DNA from: Undaria pinnatifida | Taxonomy: Eukaryota > Sar > Phaeophyceae > Laminariales > Alariaceae | Assembly: GCA_012845835.1 (NCBI GenBank) | Contig: JABAKD010000028.1 | Span: forward strand, 7,257,632-7,321,631 | Length of the DNA: 64,000 nt | Direction: 5' to 3' | Shown here: in pieces, positions 49,007 through 58,475 of the stretch | Layout of the letters: each line of letters starts with the position of its first letter | Position numbering within the stretch: the first letter of the stretch is position 1 | Position numbers and translations under genes: made by a program | The notes under the pieces: model-generated | Database searches by the model: none | What the model saw: only the letters and a program-made list of their open reading frames with translations | What the model was told of the DNA's origin: nothing

Positions 49007-52000
49007 CTAGTACCGGGGCGAGGTGGGGCAGGGAGTTTGAGGGAGGGAGAGGATTGGGGCGGAGGGGAGGCAGGGGAAGAGGGCGGGCGGGGGGGGGGGG
49101 GCGAGGTTGAGCAAGGAAAAGCACATAAGATTGGGACGGCGATAAGGAGAGGGGGCAAGCAGTCAGACGCATCGTCGACCGGCCTGCAATGGAGCCTTGC
49201 CGGGCGGCCATGGCAGAATGGGTCATCACCGTGGGGAAAGAGTAGAAGGCCCGACGCAGCGGGCAAGCGGCGGCCGTTAACGCCTTCACAACTGGAAATC
49301 CGTTTTTGGGGCAAAACTACTTGGAAATAGTATAGAGGAGGGTTTTGGGGTCCTAAGACCTACAATTATGGGAAACAATATTTTTGGCTCTCAGAACTGA
49401 ATTCTAGTCAAATATACCGGTTTTACTCAGCTGGTCTGTCGAAAACACCAATGCACTCCTCAAGATCCACCGCGTAGTTTTTCGAGGGCTTTCTGGAGCA
49501 GTTCTCCAATTCTCCAGGGTCTCATTTTGATTTTTGGCGCTACAAATCAGTTTTCAGAAATATGCGTTGTTGCTCAAAACTGGGGCCAAAAATAATTTTT
49601 TTTGAGGATATTTGGCTAAAAATCATGAGGTTACCAGAACTGGCAAATTGGACCAACAGACAAACTACGAGTCTGAAGAAACGGAAAAGTGCGTCAGAAA
49701 GCTCTCGGAAAACTACGGGGAGCATTCTGAAGAGTCTATACGAGGTGTTTTTGGTAGTTCCGCCCAGTAAATCGCGTATTATCAGCCAAAAATATCAGTT
49801 CTGACGGCCCAAAAATGATTTCCCACAATAGCTGGTCTAAAGGGGTTCGAGAGGGGCAACTAGTCCTGGGCGGCGCGACGGGTATTAAGAGTACAAGATC
49901 AAAGGAAGTCGAATGTGAGGACACGGGGGTGGATAAGACGAGGGGAGAGGCTACATATGCGCGCCTGCTAATCACTACCACCCATCCAACTGCTTTGACA
50001 CAAAACAAGCGACGGAGTCGACCCAAACGACTTTCGGGACTGCACGAACAAACTCACAGCAGACGTATTTAGAATAAATTTATAAAAACGAAGTCCGATT
50101 GCTTCGGAATCATCACCAAGACTAACGAGTAAAAAATACCTGAAAAATAAAGGACTAAAAGCGTGGCGTTCAGCACCGAAACACTTGTAAAATAGCCACG
50201 TTTTAATAGTGCAAGAAAATCGAAAATAGCACCCACAACAGCACAAGGCGACGAGCGCAGAGCAGCAAAGCACAAAAGAAAAACACATAAACGCAACGCA
50301 AACTACAGCAAGGCAGCAAACTACCGTAGGGACCACAGCCAAGCACAGCAACTCGCAGCAACGCACAGCAACGAACAGCAAAGCACAGTCACGCACAGCA
50401 GCGCACAGCAACGCACAGCAACGCATAGCAACGCACAGCAACGCACAGCAACGCACAGCAACGCACAGCAACGCACAGCAACGCACAGCAACGCACAGCC
50501 ACAGCAGCGCATCACCAGAGCAAACAGCAGCAAACCACAGCAAACCACACATCACACAAAACCAAACCACGGCACCCCGTATGAAGCAAACAAACACAAC
50601 ACGCCACAGCAAACCACACCAAGACACGAGGCGCGCGCGCTGGCGGCACCCTGCTAGTCCCCCCACCCCTCCCACCAGTTTCATGTAATATATGGAGAAA
50701 GCGTAATGAGCGCCCAAACGTTGGAGGTGTCTCTACCAGGAGTAGGAACGGTGCTCCGCCTCGAAAGGGGTGCGTGGCCAACGGTCAAATGACTAAGGTA
50801 AGCAACAAATGAGTACCTCCCCCCCCTCCCCCCCCACGTGGCAGCGCCTCCTTAACATATCCTCACCCGCGTGCTGGACGAGTACACAACGCTCCACTGT
50901 CCGGACAGCGCGGGGTCTGCGAGGGGGTTGGCGTCGGCCGGGTAGGCTTTCTCCATGGCCTCGATGGCGGCCACAAGCTTCTGCTTCCTCTCATTCTTAA
51001 GCCGCCGCGGCTTGAAGCTGCTCTCGGTCAGGAGGGACTGAAGCGGGGCACGGTGAGGGAGGGGGGGGGAACAAGAGGGAGGGTCGGCAGGAGACACAGC
51101 AAAAGGGCGCACGCCCAGAAAACGCTGGGCTGAAGGCGGTGTCGGTTGCGCGGAAAATATGTAGAGTACATACTGTGTGGTACAACGTATGGAGTTGCAG
51201 TATCGACACCCGTCTTAGGAGTGTTTTATTTTTACGTATGCATAAGTACAGCATTAGCAGAAGTGCAAGCAGAAACGTAGGCGTAGTAGTAAAAAACTAG
51301 TACAGCGGTGAGCATCGCTCACGATAAATCACGCAAACTTTTCTGAGTAACCTTTGGCCTGAGATATTGTCTGAAACATCTCGTATGGGCTCATCGCGCA
51401 AAACCTATACGTTAGGCACAAGGCAGATTCACCCAGCTTCCCGGAACACGGAACACAGCCAATGTGCCGTTTTTACAAAAAAATAATTCAAAATACGTCA
51501 GCTGCGAGTTCGACCAATTGTGCGGTCGATTGTCAGCTTTGCCAGCTGCGAGATACTTCGGCCACGCGTGTTTATATGTCCATCCTCCGTCAAGGTAGTA
51601 AATCAGCAAACTCCCGTGGCCTTCCAAATTCGGATACAAACGGAAGGGCAGAAACAACATGGAAGAGGCTGGTTGCACCAACCTCAAGCTCAGTCTCGAG
51701 GGTCTGAACCACGTCCGGCATCGCAGTTGCCACGCCTTCAGAGGAAGAAGACCCGAACTTGGTTCCCGGGACGCTGCTGGTCGCCTTCGCCACGGGACTG
51801 GACTTGTAGTACTCCACGGCTTTCTTCTGGAGGTCGTCGAACACGCCTTGCACCTGGTTCGGCATTTTTGAATTATACATATCGAGGTTCGAGCAAAACA
51901 ACGCTTTGGTAATGCGTTAGCCATATAGGTGGCGTGTTGATTAAATCCACGGCGAAAAATACAGGCGAAAAGTGTTGCTCGAAGAAAGAGGACGCACCAC

Positions 52001-55000
52001 TTTGAGAGGGGGGGGGGGGGTCACGCACGGGTGGTGTTGAATGAATCCACCACGCGCAATAGGCGAAAATTTCGTTGTTGTCTCCGAAAGGTGGATAGTG
52101 CATGGGAGGCGACCGTGGAACACACAGCGCAAAATACAGGCGAAACAATTTGTGTTCGAAAGAAAGAAAAACTTGAGGATTAACTGCGGGGAAAGGGGAC
52201 ATAAAAAGTGGACTTTTTTTTTCTCCGATTAAAAAGGCGGCGCCATCTTGTCACTATAAAACCCCTCCTCACCGAAAGCAACTACGTATGGGGAAAAGCT
52301 CATTTTACTGGAAACAAGTACTCACACCGTTCACGGGGAAACCGTATGAAAAAGATCCAGGCATCGCCCACGAGCAGCGCGTCCACTCTCCACTTCCACT
52401 TGTCAACTCAACAACACTCGTCGCCCAACACCACTCAACACTCTATTCGGAGATGTTTGGCGCCCGCCTGAGATTTTCCGTTGCGACAAAGACAGCCACC
52501 GTGCCATGGGTAACAACAACTCTGTACCGCTGTACCTCTAATTCTAATAACGTTTTTTTGTGCTGGGCGGTACAATAATAGCGCTCGCTTAGGGTTAGGC
52601 ATAATAACAGTGCTCGCGCACACAGAACGCGTATCAAAGCAAGCAAAAACAACAACAACACACCTGCTTCGGGCGGTCCAGCTGCACTGTCCCAGCGGCT
52701 GATCCTGCGGACTCGTCCGCCTTAGCCTTCACCGAATCCGCCGCCGCATCCACAGCTGCGCTCGCCGATTCCGTCGGCGCGTCGCCCTTCTTAGACGACT
52801 GAAGTTTCCCGTGCGGCCGGCCAGTCGGTCATTTGGTCGGTCGGTCGGTCAGTCAGTTAATTGGTCGGTTGATTGGTTCATTTGTCCGTCGATGGGCTGG
52901 ATGGTCGGTTGAATTCTATGCGGAGTTCTGCATCTTCGCATCTGACGGGCGTGTTCGTGGCTCGACGTTTACTAATAAATACTGAGGCCAATCAACTTGG
53001 GTTTGACTCCGCCAGCCAACTGATGACTACCCGTGAACACCCAACCAACACACTGTCCCAAAAAACCACGCACCTTCGCGGCGGCGTCCTTTGCTTCCGT
53101 CACCGCCGACGCGGCATCGTTGGCCGCCTTGGCCACCTTCTTGTCCTCCCCCTTATCCTTGTCGGGCTTATCATCTGCCGTCAGCAGGAGGGGGGCACAA
53201 GGGTTGGGCTTGTTGCACGCAAAAAAATGTCGCGCTGTACGAGACCATCACCATCGGAGTTAACATTCGATAAAGCGGTTTACGGCCGGGGTGGGACCCG
53301 CCAACAAGTGACAGTGTGCTCGCTCGCTCGCGTCGGCGACCGCTGTGCTACGAGTATCGATACAGTGGCCAAGCTTCATCAAAAACAAATTAAAGAGACA
53401 TCCGCGGGGACCGCCTGCTGGACTTGTCCAAGCTTCAGTGAACGTCGTGGTCTCAGCGTTATCGCGCCCTAACGATCCCATCGTACCACACCGCACCGCA
53501 CGAAACAAGACAACAAACACATGGCAGCACCAGAAAACAACGACTTGAAAGGAACGAACAAAAAACAACACAACACAACACAACACAACACAACACAACA
53601 CAACACAACACAACACAACACAACACAACACAACACAACACAACACAACACAACACAACACAACACAACACAACACAACACAACACAACACAACACAACA
53701 CAACACAACGCAAAAGACATCATGGCGCCTCTTACCCTTGGGCGAGCCGCCGGTGGCTCCCTTTCCCGCCTCCGTCTCCGCTCCTTCCGCCGCCGCGGTC
53801 CCAATGGAGTCGAGGTAGCTCGTCGTAGCTCCGGTTCCCCTGTTGTATGTGCCGAAGTACTTCTCGTCGATCTTTTCTACCATGTCGCCCAGTCTCGCGA
53901 GCTTCTCGTTTGTGTCCGACTTCTGTTGAATCCGAGAGTCGAAAGTATAGTGCACGGAGAAATAAAACAAAACACGAAACGATACGAAACCAAACAAAAC
54001 CAAAACGAATAAACAGCAAGCGTGAGCGCAGTTGTTGAGCTGACACGCCCGCGGTTGAATTTTCATGTTCGAGAGGCGTTTTCTCTCTTGTCTCCCTTTA
54101 GTAAGTATCATAGTTGTGCAGTAACTCTTCGTTACATGTCCATTACGAGAATTTTCCCACGCCGTCGGGGCTAGCGTTGAGCCGAGCATATTTCAACACT
54201 ATTTGCCGACGCTGGGCCTGTATCAACACAGTCCTCCATGCAGCAATCCTCGTGTAGTCAATCCTCCATCATACAGTACCAGTATACGTTACCGCCGCTA
54301 ATAAATAGACGCGAGTGGACGCCTAAAACCGGGAGTGTGCTTGGTTCGTTCAAGAGCTAAGCTGCACTCCTGTTCTTCACGCTCGGACCTACAATTCAAC
54401 TGTTTTCTACGAGCACACCCTGTGCGTGCCCGTTCGATGCATCGCACCGCAGTATGACGTGGGTTTCCTCCCGCCTCGCTATGGCGGGGTTAGTTTGGGG
54501 TCTCTCCCCCGCGCGCCTTCCAATGGATCGAGTGTTTTTCTCTCCCACCCAAATTCCAAGCGTCTAGTCCTCCAAACGATGGATGCGTGCGGCGGAAGGT
54601 AAACCTTGTACCACTGCGAAAACAACCCTAAAATCAAAATCCAACCAATTTATAAACCATGGGTGTACTCCTAAAAAGGATGTAACCCTTCACGCGTCGG
54701 ACAGATCATCGACCCCCACTTGATCTAGATCATGAAGACCTGTATGGTCTAGCTCATGTTCCAGGATGTATGCGCACGATCTGCACGATCTGGCACATGC
54801 TAAAGGGGTTGGAACTGTACTCCACATACACAGATCCTACACGTCTCACAACGGCAGCAATAGGATCTGCTACATGATCTAGATCGTCGTCTGTCCAAGG
54901 GGCGCTACGAACCCTTTCACCAAACTGAAAAAAAATCGCACACACGTTCCAAGTGGTTTGACATGGGGGCAGTCCTAACGGGGTTTATACAGTACCCCCT

Positions 55001-55571
55001 ATACCCCCCCGCATGCATCACCAGGTCCAACACTATTTCCAACTAATTTTATCCCAAAAACGTGGGTGTAGATAGTCCAAAAAGGGGTACCAGGTATACC
55101 CCTTTCGCCACACTGCAAAAAAGAATCGCACATATGTTCCAAGTCGCATGCCCCCTAAAGATGCAAAAACGTGGCTGCAGCCCCAGAGGGCTACGAAATA
55201 ACCCTTGTAAACTCGCATTATCATCCAACACCATTTCCAAGTAATTCAACCCCAAAAACGTGGGCATCGTGGGCTATGTAATCCGCGAGTCATTACCCTT
55301 CCCGAGGGTTAAAAATGATGCTATCGAGACAAATTCAAAGTAGTTCGTCCCCAAAAACGTGCGAGCAGCAATGCAAGGGTTATATTCACGCACCCCAACG
55401 GAAGGCACGTCCTGCACGGCGTGGTTCATGGCGTCCGAGGCCTTCCATATGGCGTCCCTCATCTGATTCCTCATGCTCCGAGTCATGTCCGCGATCTCGG
55501 CAGGCGCCGTCCCGACCTTGATCCCGCTGGTCTTGCTGCTGCTGCTGCTGCTCTTGCTACCGCCGCTGCTG
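48662..55571 (-). CDS. PAP/fibrillin (plastid-lipid-associated) domain protein, seven visible exons, 5' end unresolved
   Basis: Exons, minus strand: about 55571-55394, 53922-53736, 53174-53074, 52798-52664, 51853-51683, 51037-50867 and 49006-48662 (TAG). Phases agree at every junction; 53736/53174 is a phase-1 split Asp codon. The visible part is about 429 codons. The N-terminal half is hydrophilic and rich in Ala, Lys, Asp and Ser (KVAKAANDAASAVTEAKDAA), resembling LEA-like helices. The C-terminal half fits the fibrillin fold: KLVAAIEAMEKAYPADANPL then LSGQWSVVYSS at its start, and AEVTYLSKRWRICRVGG near its end (family pattern: L.G.W.L.YT.., then .ITYLD..LRI.RG). Fibrillins bind lipids in plastids, in plastoglobules and thylakoids. 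The transit peptide is not found and must lie in an upstream exon. Introns hold several repeat arrays and a foldback element. Confidence 0.68.
49335..49850. mobile_element. Foldback-type MITE inside the fibrillin-like gene's last intron
   Basis: The left half (GGTCCTAAGACCTACAATTA, TGGGAAACAATATTTTTGGC, CTCAGAACTG, CCGCGTAGTTTTTCGAGGGC) is the imperfect inverted copy of the right half. In reverse complement the right half reads CCCCTTTAGACCAGCTATTG, TGGGAAATCATTTTTGGGCC, GTCAGAACTG and CCCCGTAGTTTTCCGAGAGC. The centre is near 49590, so nearly the whole 515 bp could fold on itself. No coding capacity. Confidence 0.75.
50337..50507. repeat. 10-bp minisatellite, unit AACGCACAGC
   Basis: About 17 tandem units lie in the last intron of the fibrillin-like gene. 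The central ones are identical and the outer ones varied. Confidence 0.9.
50640..50830 (-). repeat. Family D dispersed repeat, copy 2
   Basis: TTGGAGGTGTCTCTACCAGG, then GGAACGGTGCTCC, CGAAAGGGGTGCGTGGCCAA and AAATGAGTACC with a C-run is the reverse complement of 24871-25080. Confidence 0.7.
50867..51037 (-). CDS. Fibrillin-like gene exon: start of the PAP domain
   Basis: 57 codons in phase 0 after acceptor CCGCTTCAG: SLLTESSFKPRRLKNERKQK, LVAAIEAMEKAYPADANPLA and ALSGQWSVVYSSSTR at donor CGCGG|GTGAGG. This carries the strongest PAP signature in the gene. Confidence 0.78.
51489..51580 (+). repeat. Family F dispersed repeat, copy 1 (in an intron)
   Basis: AAAATACGTCAGCTGCGAGT, TCGACCAATT, GGTCG, then GATACTTCGGCCACGCGTGT aligns with 58951-59040. 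The opening CAGCTGCGAGTTCGA loosely resembles the family A end CAGCTGTGAGATCGA, so it may be a distant relative. Confidence 0.6.
51683..51853 (-). CDS. Fibrillin-like gene exon
   Basis: 57 codons in phase 0 after acceptor CGAACCAG: VQGVFDDLQKKAVEYYKSSP, PGTKFGSSSSEGVATAMPDV and QTLETELE at donor CTTGAG|GTTGGT. Confidence 0.68.
52664..52798 (-). CDS. Fibrillin-like gene exon
   Basis: 45 codons in phase 0: SSKKGDAPTESASAAVDAAA, then DSVKAKADESAG, ending VQLDRPKQ at donor AAGCAG|GTGTGT. Confidence 0.7.
53074..53174 (-). CDS. Fibrillin-like gene exon, Lys/Ala-rich
   Basis: Acceptor CGGCAG completes a split Asp codon. DKPDKDKGEDKKVAKAANDA and SAVTEAKDAAAK follow, to donor GCGAAG|GTGCGT. It is strongly helical and hydrophilic, LEA-like. 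Confidence 0.7.
53563..53708. repeat. (CACAA)n microsatellite, about 29 units
   Basis: A pure pentanucleotide array in an intron of the fibrillin-like gene. It creates long spurious frames on both strands. Confidence 0.95.
53736..53922 (-). CDS. Fibrillin-like gene exon
   Basis: Acceptor GGATTCAACAG, then KSDTNEKLARLGDMVEKIDE, KYFGTYNRGTGATTSYLDSI and a Gly/Ala/Glu-rich end, SPK plus one base, at donor AAGG|GTAAGA. The length of 187 nt gives phase 1. Confidence 0.7.
54640..55270. repeat. Imperfect tandem repeat, unit about 195 bp, in an intron
   Basis: TCCAACACTATTTCCAACTA (55026) and TCCAACACCATTTCCAAGTA (55225) each precede CCAAAAACGTGGG. ATCGCACACACGTTCCAAGT (54934) and ATCGCACATATGTTCCAAGT (55125) mark the other side. 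Two to three units are recognisable. Confidence 0.65.
54696..54902. mobile_element. Family C MITE, copy 1
   Basis: The ends are inverted: GTCGGACAGATCATCG at the left and CGTCGTCTGTCC at the right. The inside carries repeated GATCTAGATC, TGATCTAGATCATG, GATCTGCACGATCTGGCACA and CACAACGGCAGCAATAGGAT. The same order is seen at 57745-57963. Confidence 0.65.
55394..55571 (-). CDS. Fibrillin-like gene, first visible exon
   Basis: After an acceptor at CGTCGCAG, a Ser-rich start (GGSKSSSSSSKTSGIKVG) leads to AEIADMTRSMRNQMRDAIWK and NHAVQDVPSVG at donor TTGGG|GTGCGT, phase 0. The exact acceptor among overlapping CAG triplets is uncertain. An upstream exon ending in phase 2 is required. Confidence 0.6.
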
Positions 55572-55739
55572 CTGCGACGTTAGGAACGGCATACCACGGG
55601 ACAGCAGTGTCAGGGCAACAGGTATAGGGAGGGAGCATTCAATAAGTTATCAGAGGTTACAAACAAACGCCGCGGGTACTCTCTGCACTAATTTCATTGC
55701 AGCGGTGGTAATATAGCACTCGGCAAAACCGCTACAGTT

Positions 55740-55850
55740 TGCACTCTTAACCTCGCTAGAGTCCCTCAAACGGTATGTCTCGAGTTCGATTCCCCGTCAT
55801 CTTTAGGGGGTTCCGTGGGGACGATTCGTATCGAGCTAAAAGCGTATACA
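55740..55850 (+). repeat. tRNA-like (SINE-related) remnant
   Basis: GAGTTCGATTCCCCGTCATC is a good polymerase III B box. It is followed by TTCCGTGGGGACGATTCGT, which resembles the post-B-box part of the SINE copies (ATTCGTGGGGACTATCTC in copy 3). No convincing A box or cloverleaf could be drawn. Confidence 0.4.
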
Positions 55851-56237
55851 ACTTTTTCATTTATAACGTAAGATAGCACGGCAGTTCGACGCTCAGGAAA
55901 GGAAGTATACGAACGAAGGAAGTGATTATCCCTTCCAGCGATAAAAAGCACGGCAAGAACCGTACCAGAGGGGGGGGAGATCCCCCTACGGAGACCCCGC
56001 GATATGTATAGGCAATGGGATAAGAAGGACGAGGACGAGAGCCAAGGGGCAACGGGAAAACGGTCCCCATCGTGCGAAACCCGCAATGGACGTAGCTGTG
56101 AAAGGAGGAAGGTAGGTGCCGAGGGCTAGCAGGTAAAGGGGTCAGCAGACATATAATCAAATGACAACTCTCGAGCCCTATGAACAGAGGTGGTTGGCGT
56201 CACAACAACAAGGAAAAAGGAAAGGATGTAAGGACAA
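55851..56237. other. Unassigned stretch
   Basis: Open frames on the minus strand (55766-56160) lack recognisable features. No repeat family was seen. Confidence 0.35.
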
Positions 56238-56745
56238 GGGTGAGAATCAAGATCAGGATCATGATGAAGACAAGGATCAGGATCAGGATCAGGATAAGGA
56301 TAAGGATAAGGATAAGGATAAGGATAAAGACAAGGGTAAGGATAAGGACAAGGATAATGATAAGGACAAGGACAAGGATAAGGATAAGAATAAGGATAAG
56401 AATGAGGATAAGGATAACGACACGGATAATGATATAGACAGGGATAAGGACAAAGATAAGGATAAGGCTACGGCTAAGGCTTAGGCTAAGGATAATGATA
56501 AGGGTAAGGATAAGGATAAGAACAAGGATAAGGACAAGGACAAAGACAAGGACAAGGACAAGGGTAAGGACAAGGATAAGGACAAGGATGAGGGTAAGGA
56601 CAACGACAAGCACAAGGAAAAGGATAAGGATACGGACAAGGACAAGGACAAGGATAAGGATAAGGACAATGATAAGGACAAGGATAAGGACAACAACGAC
56701 AACGACAACGACAACGGCAGTGATGACAATAACGATAAAGCCGTC
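56238..56745. repeat. Degenerate GATAAG/GACAAG hexamer array
   Basis: About 500 bp of AAGGAT and AAGGAC units are seen, purine-rich on the plus strand, with a short break around 56470-56495. Apparent Lys-Asp repeat proteins and their antisense Leu-rich frames are by-products. Confidence 0.9.
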
Positions 56746-57339
56746 AACAGCGATAATCCGTGTTGTGTGTCGCGGGGTGTCTTGGAAGAACATGTCGTAC
56801 AAATAGATCACGAGCGACAGCATCCTTCAGACCAAAACTAAAACTGATGTCTACCTGGACACCTAAGCAGGAACGGTGGCCTCGACTGAATGTCTTACTC
56901 GCGAAAAGGTAAGAGTGCAACCTGCACACCACCAGCGCTGAGCGTGACAGTTTTCGAAATTCTAGTGTTCCCGCCTGGCCCTCCCTGTCCTCGGCTCCTT
57001 GTTTTCTTAGCACTACCATCTATATTCCCTTCAAGACTCGGGAAAATGTTGTCGATAAAAGTGCACACATATTTCGGTCAAACGAAGCAGCCCCGCTTGT
57101 TGGGGTAAAGGGAGGGTGAAAAAAAAAAAACGTAGGGGCACACATGCACGATACGCGCGCGGGCGGCACCATGGCACCTGAAATTGTCATTTAGAATGCT
57201 GCACGCCTCTTCCCCGACGATTGATACGGTTTCAACACTTTCGATATATCCGTGGGTCCGTGAATGCATCGCTTTTCACGTCGTCATGACCCGACCCGCG
57301 GGTATCTCGCGGTTCAAGTCGGGTCGGTTCAGGAGGTGA

Positions 57340-57532
57340 TCGAAATCTCACAGGTTGGGTCGGGTCGGGTCACGACGTTTTCAAATCTCCAGGGTCTCAC
57401 GGGTCGGGTCGGGTCGGGCCGGGTCGGGTCGGGTTGGGTCGGGTCGGGTCGGGTTGGGTCGGGTCGGGTCGGGTTGGGTCGGGTCGGGTCGGGTTGGGTC
57501 GGGTCGGGTCGGGTCCGGTCGGGTCCGGTCAA
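57340..57532. repeat. (GGGTC)n array
   Basis: About 35 GGGTC or GGGTT units are seen, mostly perfect from 57400 onward, with a weaker prelude from about 57275. Regularly spaced G3 tracts make the plus strand a strong G-quadruplex candidate. Confidence 0.92.
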
Positions 57533-57744
57533 CCGTGGCCCGATCCGAACCGCGACAAGTGACCCCACCCGTGCAAAGCTCTTGTGAAAAGTAGCAACAT
57601 GACATGTACGAATCCCCCGCATAATAAAGCAGTTCCGCCGTATCTGAAATTTTGCAAGGATGCGCGTTGTTCTGGACCCAGAAAGATCGACCAAAAACGT
57701 ACACACGTCGCACAGATGATATCACAATTAATGGCATCATCTGC

Positions 57745-57963
57745 GTCATGCGGGACAGACAGAGATCTCTGCTCTGTGTGATCTGCAAGTGCCTACAGTA
57801 GGTCATGCACGCTGTCGGATGAGGGCCCGAATGATCCGCAGGATCTGGAACATATTTTTCTGGGTTGGATCTGAACTGCACCAGACACAAGATATATGTG
57901 TAACGGCAGATACAGGATCTATATGATCTATATATGATCTAGATCGTGATTGTCTGTCCGACG
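57745..57963. mobile_element. Family C MITE, copy 2
   Basis: The left end GCGGGACAGACAGAGATC and right end GATCGTGATTGTCTGTCCGA are inverted. GATCCGCAGGATCTGGAACA, GAACTGCACCAGACAC, GTAACGGCAGATACAGGATC and GATCTAGATC lie between, collinear with 54696-54902. Confidence 0.68.
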
Positions 57964-58284
57964 TGAAAGGTTAGTCTGGTTGACTCAATAGTCTGGTTGC
58001 ATCAACCGTCTACGAATAGTATGAGCGCAAAGCAGTACGAGCAGGGTCATGAGGATCGTGCCGAACCCGTCTTGTATGCGTAAGTACGAGTCCTTGAATT
58101 GTCGTTCGGGCAGCGGATGTACCATACCATCGAAATCGTCCCATCATCCCCCAGTCAAGCAGTGGCCGATGCTGTAGTAGTATGCTGTATTAGTTTGCCG
58201 TATGCTACGTACTTGACATTTTATGTCATTTTTATTATTTTTCCCCCAACCAAATCCCACAAAAGGCAACCTTTTTGAAGCACA
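57964..58284. other. Unassigned stretch
   Basis: No gene or known repeat was seen. Confidence 0.3.
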
Positions 58285-58475
58285 TGTTGTTGTTCTCACA
58301 TTAACTCGCAAAATCAAGTCCGTGGTCACAGGACAGGCTCCAGTCACTCTGGAGCTGAGGAATACCCCAGGGAAAACAAACAAACCAAAGGTGGTACAGT
58401 ACACGTATATATCACAGCTGACGCAATTCATGCCTCCGCCAGAAACATGTAAAAGGTGAAATCGGGAGTCAGCCT
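58285..58475 (+). repeat. Family E repeat, uninterrupted copy (empty SINE site)
   Basis: It is collinear with 31305-31435 plus 31769-31850. Across the SINE insertion point it reads GTACACGTATATATCACAGC without a break, giving the pre-insertion state. Confidence 0.8.

Noticed and set aside
48308-49330. Plus-strand frame of 340 codons
   Set aside because: It is antisense to the last exon of the fibrillin-like gene plus G-rich low-complexity sequence. It has no recognisable domain.
53260-54189. Minus-strand frame of 309 codons with a Cys-Val repeat tract
   Set aside because: Most of it is the (CACAA)n microsatellite read through. Only the KSDTNEKLARLGD part is a real exon, which I list with its own splice sites.
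56161-56823. Lys-Asp and Ile-Leu-Val repeat proteins
   Set aside because: They are translations of a hexamer array on each strand; the repeat explains the frames fully.
57264-57890. Gly-Ser-Gly-Arg-Val and Asp-Pro-Thr-Arg repeat frames
   Set aside because: They are products of the (GGGTC)n array in all frames.
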